DNA of 64,000 bases from Phytoseiulus persimilis (lineage: Eukaryota; Arthropoda; Arachnida; Mesostigmata; Phytoseiidae), in assembly GCA_037576195.1 (NCBI GenBank), contig CM075103.1, positions 14,322,001 through 14,386,000 of the forward strand, written 5' to 3'. Position numbers and translations under genes: made by a program. Positions 26,169 through 36,500 of this stretch are shown piece by piece. How positions within the stretch are numbered: position 1 is the first letter of the stretch; each line of letters opens with the position of its first letter. A model generated the notes under the pieces. That model was not told the DNA's origin and did not search any database. It saw only the letters and a program-made list of their open reading frames with translations.

Positions 26169-27308
26169 CCGGTCCACCAAATGTCCATAAAGGTGTACAA
26201 AAAGATGAAAACGACGCCGGCCGGCATCCTCCGAGATAATATGGTGGTTCGTTACCGAAAAGAGGTTAGGCTCGCGAGGGGCATGACGTGGACGACGCGG
26301 TGCTTCCAATCTCCTAGCGTTATTGTGGGTTCGCGGATCTGCCCCTGCGTTTCGGACGACGCTGACTGGTTTGCTCCTCTCGCGGGCTCCATTCAACGTC
26401 ATCATTCTGCATCCATTGTTTACTGTCAGTGACAACGGGAGATCTGAGCCCCAACACGGTCAACGGTGGGCGATGTAGTGGCCGATTTCTGCGAGGTTTC
26501 TCTCCTCCTGACGGAGCTCTTTCCGGATGGACTGAAGTTGTAACTTACGCAGCGTCAGAAAGTCAATTTTTAAGGCGTCTTGATTGGAGTCGTTTCGTTT
26601 TTATCCGCTCCCATATCCGTGGCTCGTGCCGCTTGCTGAGGCGACTAAGGTCCGCTGGAGAAACCGTGTTCAAGGGTCGAACTTTGCGAGGAAAAATTCG
26701 TGGAGGGGGGAATCACTTCGGAGCGCGTTTTATATTCATGACTTGGCAATTTTTCTATCCTGCTCTACTACCCATCGGGAAGGTCACTTTGCCCAGGGGC
26801 ATTGCCTGCGGGAGCAACGTATCTGATCTATCGTATTTCTCGTCCTGCAGGTGGTATGAAAGACCGTTCGGAGGAAATTTTATCTTTCCGATCTCTTGAG
26901 AGAAGCACATAAACACGACTCCGAAACTGCAATGGGAGCTTGTTACTTCAAAAGTCGCAAACTAAACTCGCTCGAACCAACAACGAGATTTCGCATACAC
27001 AGTTATCATCTGAAAAAAAAGCAGAACTCCGGCGAAGAAAGCAGGCGGGACGGGAAATGCGAAGGGATTGAAAAAGTGTTCGGGTTGACGGGCTCTGTTG
27101 AGATTGGGTCAACTCGGGGCTGACTGACCAGTGAAAAGAAGAAGAACGCGGCTCGTCAAGCATTCAGGCGGCAGTGGACATGTGTTCCTTTCTCCGCCGA
27201 CTTGTCGAATCCAATCTAACTTTGGACTTAACCCTTTGTTCCCTTTTGACGCGTGACTCGACAAGAGACAGATCTCGACTTCCTGTCTCCTAGTCCCTGA
27301 CTTTAATC

Positions 27309-27858
27309 ATGGTCGTCTCAGAATTGATTTCGAACTTCCTGCCCCAGTCAGCGGCCGGCCCGACCGTGAGGTTGGCCGACCTAACGCCCTGCTACAAGAA
27401 GGGTGAGGGAGTGTCGCTGAGACTCGGTGTAGTGCCCAGCGCCGCGGAAAGAAAAAGTGAGTTCGCTCGAGGTAGGGAGCGAATCGGAGCGAGAGTCGCT
27501 CTGATGGAATGCGACGGAAATTCCCGTCTGGGTGGCACCATCGTTATCGAGACATCGTACGTTCACCTCGAAAATCTCAATCAGCCTGTTGAATGAAGAG
27601 GAGCCGGGTAGAGGACAAAACACACTTACCAATCCCTTTTAAATCCCATCGGTCACGAGGACGAGTGATTTGTAGCTAGACCTGCCGGAATACGATCCGC
27701 ACGTGACCGATCGCTGGATCGCTGTCTTTTTCGGTAGATCGGTCGACGACGTAGTCCGCAGTGATGGAGATCTAATGTAGTTTACACTTTCAGGGAACTT
27801 CCTTCTGTCACGTCTGCACGATCGGCTCAGAGAACTATACAGGATCGGGATTCTGTGA
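27309..27858 (+). CDS. TEN1-like OB-fold protein (CST telomere complex subunit), candidate gene
   Basis: The ATG at 27309 opens a 95-codon frame (stop at 27594-27596) with high third-position GC in its first half. The order of motifs follows TEN1, the small OB-fold subunit of the CST (CTC1-STN1-TEN1) complex that caps telomeres and assists fill-in synthesis in the nucleus. A Gly-x-x-Val-x-Leu-x-x-Leu segment precedes GVSLRLGVV (compare the Gly-x-Ser-Leu-Arg strand of TEN1). Then come RVALMECDGN and GTIVIETSYVHLENL (compare Arg-Val-x-Leu-Met and the Val-x-Thr-x-x-Val strand). Downstream frames supply a DRWIAVFFG strand (27676-27734) and, after a 60-base GTAGAT...TTTCAG intron (27735-27793) in matching phase, a last helix LLSRLHDRLRELYR ending with TGA at 27858. 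The weak point is the first intron: the acceptor at 27675 needs a phase-0 donor and only a poor GTTGAA is present. A GTGAGT inside the first exon could mark a 33-base intron that would remove an insertion relative to TEN1. Similarity is from memory, not a search. Confidence 0.42.
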
Positions 27859-28040
27859 TGAAATCACACGGTTGCACCATCTCTAGTGGAGGCGGAATCC
27901 TCACAGAGGGGAAGCCCTACAGATAGAGAAATCATGAAAATGATCCAGGTGATAAGAGCGACTGCCTTAGCGAGTGACGCAATGAGCCGCCGAATGACAT
28001 AACTCTCGCTTATCAAAGTAGCCCCACAAAACAATCGTTG

Positions 28041-28253
28041 TACAGTACAACCTCCATTATTTCAACTAATTGATGCAAAGGAAAGTTGAAATAATCGAAA
28101 ATTGAAATAATCGAGAGATGACAAAATCACCCACATTCTTGGACTCCGCAACCGACTGTTCCGCAGAGTTGAAATAATCGAGGTTAAAATGCGAAAGCTT
28201 GAAATAATCAAAGTTGAAAGAATCGGGGTTGAAATAATCGAGGTTGTACTGTA
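28041..28253 (+). mobile_element. pogo/Tigger-like MITE, copy 1
   Basis: A 209-base non-autonomous element (28043-28251) flanked by TA on both sides, the target duplication of the Tc1/mariner superfamily. Ends are inverted: CAGTACAACCTC at the left and GAGGTTGTACTG at the right. This CAGTAnAACCTC type of end is familiar from pogo/Tigger-like elements. The interior is not unique sequence: it consists largely of about 15-base repeats of TTGAAATAATCGAGG, which is the inner part of the right terminal repeat. There is no coding capacity. It lies about 190 bases downstream of the TEN1-like gene. Confidence 0.85.
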
Positions 28254-28856
28254 CTAGCGGACACCCTCCGGGCAGACGAAGTTCGTTCTGCGCATGCTCG
28301 CTGGAGTTCCCAGGCATGGCGCTCAATATTCGAGACTGCATAGATCCTGAACCATTGCGAGTTGGATGGAGGGCTCGATCAGCCGCTCAAAGTCGCCGGC
28401 TTATCCTTCCCGCCATGATTTCATAGCTCTGGACGCGTTTCTCACTCGATTGTGGTCTGCTCGTGTTAACTACGGCATAACTTCAGATAAGCACACACTC
28501 CCATCCGCCCACACCAAGCGATGAAAAAGCTGACGAGCGCAGTGCAACTCCGCCTCTGTAGTGCTTGAGGGAGAGCTAGTTCGGAATCGAGTCGAAGCCA
28601 AAGAGGAATTAGAGTGTTGCGACGGTTATGGATAGATTGCGACGCCTCGACCATGCACCCGGGGAATTCGGCCAGCAATTAAAAATACGACGATCCGATG
28701 CACGAGAGCGTGAATACTCACGCACCGATAAAAATCTGAACTCGCTGACTCATAAAGGAATCCATGCGCACGAGCCTCATTCACTCAACTCCTGTACTCT
28801 TCGTAACTCCGGCTCCGATGGAGAAGATAGCACTACCTCGCTGCTGTCGCCTCGTG

Positions 28857-29159
28857 CTAGTCTCGATCGCGCATGAGAGGAATTCCAAACGGAATGAGCA
28901 TCGGGTTCTCGACGGGAAGCTCGAGTTCCTTCTTCGTGGCCAGCCTCACGGCGGCTGACCCGCGCAAGTTATGCTCGAAATCCCGACCATGAAGTCGGCT
29001 GAGAGCGCCTCTCCCATCGGCCTTGTTGAGCGGGAGACGGTGTCCCGTCAGGCACGAAGCAGCAGCCGAGTCGGCGAGATGAGAGTCGGAGAAACACCTG
29101 AGACGACCGAGGACACCTCGAGTGGTTTCGACGTTGATAATTGAATCGATGAGTATCAA
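28857..29159 (-). CDS. candidate exon with GC-rich third positions
   Basis: The minus-strand frame from 29159 to a TAG at 28857-28859 has no ATG start (it opens at TTG) but follows a possible acceptor (GGGCGTAGCAG at plus 29160-29170). Third positions are about 64 percent G or C, rising above 70 percent in the middle, and AAG and CTC are preferred. The translation includes CLTGHRLPLNKADGRGALSR, AAVRLATKKELELPVENP and a short end MRDRD. No family recognised. If real it is a last exon. Confidence 0.2.
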   Translation of the reverse strand: MILIDSIINVETTRGVLGRLRCFSDSHLADSAAASCLTGHRLPLNKADGRGALSRLHGRDFEHNLRGSAAVRLATKKELELPVENPMLIPFGIPLMRDRD

Positions 29160-30962
29160 CCTGCTACGCCCGGGATGTTGAGCGTATGATTAAGACTCAA
29201 CGTGACGAGACAGCCTTTACATCATCGCCCTCACGTGACTTCTCACCAAATGGAACGCGATGCACGCAGCTACCGAAAGCGGACGAGCGCTGTGGTTAGA
29301 ATGCAAATATGATAGCCTTGCGTACACGCAGCCTCTGATCGTGTCGATCCCGACCAAGATCTCCGTTGTGATTCGATAAGCACCAAAATTCGGCTGTGAC
29401 GTGACTTCTTTCTGAAGCAGACCGGTCCTGGGAGCTTCACGAGTTGTTTCCATTCTTCCGTCCTGTTTTCCAAGTGGCCAGCGGTCAGATATTTGCTCCC
29501 GAACTGTTCGAGCATAAGGGACCATTATCTGGAAAAACCGGCAGAGCCTGGGGAGCAACGCAAATTGGAAAGCCCGGCGATTTTTACCGAGCCCTCGTAA
29601 TCGTGGCAACGCAAGTCGATGTCAAGGAACTCCTCACAGATTTCCCCTCCCCGGGGGCTTCCGGTGATGGTTGTTTGGGAAAACTAATTGGCAGAAGCTG
29701 CACGACAAGCCGCGGAAAGTGCCGCCTCGGCACAAGGATTCTCACGTTGGGAAACAGTTATCGCAACGGGGAAAAATCGGAGGAGCTCTCGTGTGTTACT
29801 TGGTTTTTGTGCCCTCGTCAGCCCGGCTGCCGCCTCCAACGCATGCCCAGAAAGACTGGGAACCTCGGAAATCATACTCGTATCGACACCGTTGGCCGTA
29901 GTGATCAAGTCCGTCGGAGGTCACATCAAAGCGGCTTGTCCGCGGGTACACTCCAGACTGCATGTGAAGTTGCGACACGACACTGGCGCAGACGATAACA
30001 GCGCCTCGGCGATACGTGCAGAATGGGTCTCTGCGAAATGGGTGACACGCGCAGAAACGCAGTTATGCTGTCTCTTGAAATTATGAGACGCAGTGTGCAT
30101 TCAAGTCGGGAGTATCGGGAGGCGCGCCAGGCTTCGAGAGCGAAAATAATCTTCTCATCGAGATTTTATCTCGTTTGAGAAATGATCGTCCGAACGAGGA
30201 ACTCCAGCCTACCACCCAGGAATGTATTCCTGGGTAAATAGTAACAATTCCGTAAAACTTCGGCGTCATGGGTCGCCTGGAGGGCGCGAGCCACAGATAC
30301 TCTCAGCCGCCTCGACTCCCGTTCAATCTGAGCTTAATCCGCGGAATCATAGTTCCGGTAGTACTCGATTGCAAGTCATGATCGTTTCTTTTGGTGTCGG
30401 AAGCAGGAGTGCTCGAAGCGGCTGTTTTACAGGCCGACGGACGGGCATGCTTCCCTGAATCGTTTTGTTGAACTGGGGCACAATAAAAAGTTCCGTTGCT
30501 CGGCTTCATGAATTTCAAGCTACGATGGTTTTTGCCCTCTCGTCTGAGTAGCGTCCGCGGCGACACCACGCCTGCTCTTATTCTCACTCGGTCGGCTCAA
30601 CGTACATCAAGCCCTCTTCTGTTGTGATTCACCACCCAACTTCAACTTGGTGACGCCGGGAGACAATACCACTCAGAGACATTCCAAAACATGGAGCATG
30701 CGAGACATTCGCCCGGAATTCGTGATCAGCCGGCCAAAGTTCCAACTCCAGCTAAAAATGGAACTTCTCGACCTTCACCGTTTGCGAACAATTGGGGAGC
30801 CGACTCTGACGCGGTTGGACTGCCGAAAAACGATCGAGCTAGGGAAAAAAAAACTCGGTTCTCGTCGGGCCCGTCACTCAATTTTCGCTCCCGAAGTTCT
30901 TTGACCTCCACGGCGGATAAATTTCCAAGGAAAGGGACGCCATGGCCACGGAGGTCACTGCT
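29160..30962. other. no firmly supported gene
   Basis: A 132-codon plus-strand frame (29688-30086) begins Ala/Glu-rich (AEAARQAAESAASAQG) and has a possible TTGGCAG acceptor just before it, but third-position composition is at background and the opposite strand is also open. I leave it as unassigned. Confidence 0.35.
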
Positions 30963-31217
30963 TCACAAATGCGCTCTCCAGTTCCGAATTAACTCCAATA
31001 GTCGTTCGTGCAGATCCACTTTGGGTTCGAGCATCAACTTCGCTATTCGCCTAAAGATGTTGGGGAAGACAGCGAACGGTGGATTGGGTTGGTTGGCGAA
31101 AGCTGAATTTTCGGGCATGAATTGGAAAGTTCCCGTCGCTGTTTGGCTCTTCTGACTCGCACGTTGTCGAAGCACCCGTCCGTTCCTTCGAGTATCGATG
31201 ACGCCGCGCGTTCTCAT
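30963..31217 (-). CDS. candidate small ORF, 84 codons
   Basis: A minus-strand ATG at 31217 with an in-frame TAG four codons upstream opens 84 codons ending in TGA at 30963. The carboxyl half looks like a folded protein (PPFAVFPNIFRRIAKLML, EPKVDLHERLLELIRNW), ending in a likely amphipathic helix. Third-position GC is about 58 percent, only slightly above background. The opposite strand carries an open frame of similar extent. It could be a single-exon gene, a first exon, or chance. No homologue recognised. Confidence 0.2.
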   Translation of the reverse strand: MRTRGVIDTRRNGRVLRQRASQKSQTATGTFQFMPENSAFANQPNPPFAVFPNIFRRIAKLMLEPKVDLHERLLELIRNWRAHL

Positions 31218-33342
31218 GAGGTCAGCTAGCTAGCAGTCCACGTGTGAACGTGAATCGACAAGACTATCTGTCCAGCGAATCGGGCCCTGCGGTATTCACA
31301 TTCTCCGGAATCTTTGGACGGCAACTCCAGAGCTCGTCAAAGTTTTCCTTAGTTCCATCTATGGCCCCTCAAGATTCGGCCAGGATATCGTCAATCCTCA
31401 ACCAATTTCAGAAAGTGAAGAACCGAACGATTCCTCTTGATCCCACCTGCAGGACGCTCGCCGATTCCGGGAAGCTCAACAATGGCAAGAGTTTCTCATT
31501 CTGAGCCATACCAACCGATTAAGAGGCAACCGGATCGATGCGATGACTCTTGTTCCGGGTCGGAAGCCACCTGGGGCTAATCTCATGTCCTCGCCTGGCA
31601 AGCGACACCCTCTCGGAGGCCACCAAGATGTCGCAGCTCAGAGTAAACCCCCTGGATATGAGTCTGGGAATGATGGGTACCTCTCGAGCGCTACCGGATT
31701 TGAGGAGGTCAGGAATGGGTTCGACATCTACCTAGTCATTTATATGGATGGAGTGAAGCAGAAAAAATCATTCATGACCGAGCTGCTGTCGATACGAATG
31801 AAAATGATGGACATCCATCGGGACTGAGTGAATGATAACAGGGAACCGCTTCAAGGCCCAAGCACCGCAGCAACCGGGAGACTAGGAAGAGAGCTGTAGA
31901 TGGAAAAACCGAGATAGGATATTATCAGCCTGGCATCTCGGTTAACTTTAGGATGCCGCGACTTGATATTACCAAGGATTTAGGGAGCAGCCAGGCTCAG
32001 GATCTTACGGGCAGTGCCATGGGGAAAGCGAGGAGGTCGTCAGCCGCCTCTACCGCCTACGGCCGTGATCTCGCGATCAAACCTGCCTCACAACGTATAG
32101 AACGAACCTCAGTCAATTCAGCGGAATCGCAAGTCTAGAAAGCGCTCTCCCTTCATTTCTGAGCTTGTCCGCTCTTTATCCGGTTTCGCCTGAGATGTGC
32201 GTCCGATGCTTATCGGGTTTTCGGCGAGAAAATGTCCGGTGCATTCAGCGTTCTACGGATCAGAGGATGAAATATTCGAAGAACTATTATTCCTATATTT
32301 CCAGATTTGTCGGAAGGAAATCCTATCCGCCTTACGAACGGCCTGAAATGGGAACCATATTGACTGATTAGCGCGGCACGAACATCCAGCCCTCGGAGGA
32401 TATTTCGGGGTGCGGTGCCATGTCTTTTCCGCCCCCTCTCATTCTGCCGTCTCAGCTCTTTTTTCCGTTCGCCTCTTCTCCCCAGCTTTGAAATCGAAAC
32501 CTTTTCTACGCCGCTCCTGCTCCTCATCCGGGATAATTCGATTGTTGAAATCCCATTTCCATCTTTTGCTTGAACGCCCGAGTTCGTCCATAGCCTTTTT
32601 TTTCCCTACCGATCGGAAGTCTGCTTGTTCCACTTCTCCGATTTCTCTCCAAGAGCTCCCAACTCAGCTCCACGGATGGTGAAGTCCCTATTTCGGGAGG
32701 AAAACACGGATAAGAGCTGCACCGAAGAATTTCAGAGGCAGATGGCTCAACTCCTTCGCTCACTGAAATTCATCCCGAGCCCCATCTCAAGTTTCTTCAG
32801 CGATGTGCGAGTCCTCCTTGAAGTCCTCCTATCTGACTCAATTGGCCAACGTCATTGAAATGTTCACACGATTCGGGACTATGGCACAAGTTGAGTCCCC
32901 ACGAGGAACGGGGGCTCATTTTGGATGAATAAGAACGGACGTGAGCGGCATTCAAACACTCGAAGAGGCGGATGTTAATGACAAAATCCACGAATATGAT
33001 TGGCTCTTGAAAAATGGAAATTAGCTTAACAAGTTTTCGGTGGGTAAGCTGCTTGCAAATTAGGAACATCGCACTGAGATCACGGTTCCACACATCGTAT
33101 TCCTCTCGTGCGATCTCTTGTTCGCGGTTACTCTGCATGGTCGGCATCGCGGGGCTGGAGACAGAATCGCCTGCCGTGGTTCTCGTGATGAAGATATTCA
33201 TTTTATCGTGCAAATCCGATCGAATGAGTACTTCAGTGCGTTGCCGCGTAATCATCGGCCCGGACAAGCAGTTTGGGTGCTGGATTAGTTCCACGGAGTC
33301 TTCAAGGGTTGGGAGCGTCCAAGCTCACGAATCACGATCATG
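31218..33342. other. no supported gene
   Basis: Short open frames on both strands without splice chains or recognisable motifs. A minus-strand frame at 32797-33294 is opposed by an equally open plus-strand frame and has no supporting features. Confidence 0.4.
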
Positions 33343-33528
33343 TACAGTACAACCTCGCATATTTCAACGGATCGATGCCGGGAGAGGTTGAAATAATCAG
33401 AAGTTGAAATGATCGAGGTTGTTATACACTTGGAATCGAAATATTCGAGGTTGTTGTATACTTGAAATTGAAATAATCAGGCTCGTGATGTAAAGGAAGT
33501 CGAAATGGTGAAGGTTGAACCGTACTGT
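33343..33528 (+). mobile_element. pogo/Tigger-like MITE, copy 2 (degenerate)
   Basis: The left end is intact (TACAGTACAACCTC). It is followed by the subterminal segment ATATTTCAACGGATCGATGC, which matches ATTATTTCAACTAATTGATG of copy 1. The interior again consists of TTGAAATAATCGAGG-type repeats, here with the longer spacer GTTGTTATACACTTG present twice. The right end is decayed: GGTTGAACCGTACTG instead of GGTTGTACTG, and the flanking TA has become TG. It is therefore an old copy. Confidence 0.8.
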
Positions 33529-36500
33529 GGTTGATCGGTGTGATTCCGGTCACCTCATTATATCTCTGTCGGATCATGAGATTGGTCATTGACGAGGAGA
33601 GGATTCGGAGCAAGATTGGCACCTCCGCAAGGCCGGAGAACGCTCCGAGGATATCGAAGAAGAGGGGAGTCTCCAGACAGAGGAATCTAGACACTCAACG
33701 ACCATAAGAGCATATGAGCGAAAGATGAGAAGGACAGGGAGTTAGCATGAGAGAGAAACCTATCACGATTCCGCCCTCTCATTCTCCTCGTCCTCAGTTT
33801 TCAAGTTCTCCATTTCATGGAACGTTGGCCTCGTCGGCACAGTTTCTGATGACTCGTAACTGTTGTTTCTCGTGAAAGAAACCGGATTCTGAGACGAAGA
33901 ACCCGCAGTCAGCGAGTGCACTCAACGAGGCGTACGCAGTGGACACCTCAACGGCAACCGAAAAGCGATATTGCGATCTATGATGTCATCGTTGCCCTGG
34001 GTCGATGATCCGCAACCGCGCAAACATCTGCAGTCTGCTGGAGCGGAAATCCCACGGATGATCGTGAGTTCATTGGAGTTTCAAGCGCGATCCGCGATTC
34101 GATCCCAACCAGATGGAGAATCGAACATGCATCACGTTCCGATTCATATTCTCACCATTCCGAGCCACTAAGAGTTTTGGTCTTCTGGTCTTCTCAAGTC
34201 CGGTAGAGGAGAGAAAGAACAAGAGAGGGGCGAATGGGGAGTGCGAGAGAGGCCGGGAGATATGGAGAGAGCGCGCGAGTGAGAGATTCGATAAGGAAGG
34301 ATAGGGAACGCACATCGGACGACAGGAGGTTGACGACACGCCGGGAAAAGAATGAAACCGAGAATGAAGAACCGGGGAAACAGCTTTAAGGGATGCGAAG
34401 AACGGGAGAAGAAGGAAGCGCATTGAAACTAACCCTCGCTTTGCGCTAGCGCCTCGTTTGGGCGGGGCGAGATGTAAACGCTCACCGACATCCGTAATGA
34501 ACGGGCACGCTTTCTCTACCCTCTGTGTTTTGTTTTCCGTCTCGCTGGCAGTCTCGGCAGCGCGCACCGTCCTTCGGAACGCCCTTTCCCCCCTTTCTCG
34601 TCTTTGTGTTCCCAGTCGGAACCGAGCGTCGCATGCTTTCATGCGTCGTATTTTCCATTACGTTATCCCTCTCCTTTCACGCTGTACTTTTCCGCGATCG
34701 TTCCCGCGTTTCCTCTCGCTTCTCTGACATTTCATCTCGGTTCCTCTCGCTTGGCTCGCAGAAATCACTTAATCCTTCCGCTCGAGACCCTCTGGAAGCG
34801 TATCCTCTGGTCGATGCCGGCCCTGACGTCGAGAACTCGAGAGAAATGTAATGTCGCCTGATCCCGCCGTGAGAGAGGGATAATTGAGAAAAACTAGGAC
34901 GAAGCTAAACCTTAACGAGTCATGTCGCTACGACAGACGTCGGACGAATACATAGGGTTAGCTGATCTAGCGGCAGGTGCAGACGTGAGGTTGCTACAGA
35001 TGCTGGTGGCGCTCTTCACTTCCATATTTCTTGCTTGAGCTTCATTCGCTTTTGTTGTTCTCTTCTCCGCGGCGTAAACTGCAGTCTAGCCCCTGGTCAT
35101 CTATCAATCATCCGGCGGTTTTCCGGCCCCATTTTCCGTGTCGCGGCCGGCGAAGGAGCTCGCCCGAAGGTCATTCAGTCTCCGGTGGATGGCCGAGGAA
35201 TTATAGGAGATGATGCAAGGGAAAGTGCCTCCCGAAGCCGCAGAGTTGAGGAATTCGCTCTTCGCCGTGCGACGGGATGGGGAAGGAATGAGGATGCGTT
35301 ATTTTCTCATGGGAATTTTCTCGAAGGGGAGCGTGGTCCAGCGGAGAAGTATAGAAGACGATGGACGAGGAGTGAAGCGCCCTGGTTTTCCTCGGAGGAA
35401 CGAAACCAGAATCATGAAGCAGAAGCATAAAGAAGAACGTTTCGGGGAGGAGGGGGTAAGAGGAGAGGGATGGAGAGGAAGAAGTTCCTAACATACTCGA
35501 AATTCAATTCTTCAGGCGTGTCCTGTTTGAAAATGCATTCGAGACAGGTAGCGCTCGGTCAGAATCCGCGGGAACCCTTCCACGAATTCGCCTCACATGA
35601 TCATTCATGTAGATGGCTTGGACTTGGTTCTTCGCATCCCACCAACTGTGTCCGAGTTCCTGGCTTCGAGTTACGGAGTCCGGTCGCTCCCGGGGAAGCT
35701 CTTCGTTAATTACGCTGCCGGTTGAATGGGCCGTTCCTTCACGAGGTGGTCACAATGCCCATTCCCTGGTTCTCTCAGAAGGGCAACCCAATGAATCGCC
35801 AATTAATGCAGGCGTTCCAGATTCCGCCGGTTTGATCAAACAAAATTCCAAAAAGAAACTGAGCCTTCGATTCCGCTCATACAGATGACGGCGCCTAATA
35901 CGACTGTCGGAGACGCTTCAGCTTGGAAACTAGAATTTCATCGGCAAGCACACTCAGAAGAGGATTGGCAGGGGAAACCAACGAAGATCAGCGATCAGGA
36001 TCGTCGGGCTCGATCTCGGAATATGCTTCGGAATTTGAGTAGAATGAGTGGAGTTTCAGTAGAAAACGACCGACGAGAGACGACGGGAGTCCGATTGATG
36101 GAGCGAACTTCGCGAGGATCCTGTACGGAAGAAGCCTCATTCTCGGCGAGCTGGCGGATGCGTGTTCCTCCGCTTCGCAGAACTGCGCAGAAAGAGAACT
36201 CGTTCACGCTGTCATTCAATACGCGGCTTGTAACTGGGTTCCCGTGAAGCCCTGAGGCTCTTGTTCGAGTCTCTCCGTGCACTTTGTTTACAGGAGTAAT
36301 TCCAGCCCCAGATCCACTTACAACCGACGACGATGTTCTGGACCCGCAACGACACTCGGCCTTAGCAGCTTAATTCGTTTGATAAGCTTGGGTGAGAGTT
36401 CAATGGTTGTCCGCCACTTCATCGAAAAGCATAATTCGAGACGAATCGCAATACGTGCGAGAACGAAACTCCGTTCCGATGCTGCATGAACCTTCTTGAG

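Larger units (their letters stand above)
19246..27308. other. no supported gene
   Basis: This 8-kb stretch contains scattered open frames, including a 228-codon plus-strand frame (21232-21918). That frame lies in C/T-rich DNA and gives a Pro/Ser/Arg-rich translation overlapping several other frames. A frame with a good start context (GCCATGG) lies at 22784-22978 but ends without a donor or known motif. Nothing here passes more than a length criterion. Simple repeats are listed separately. Confidence 0.4.
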
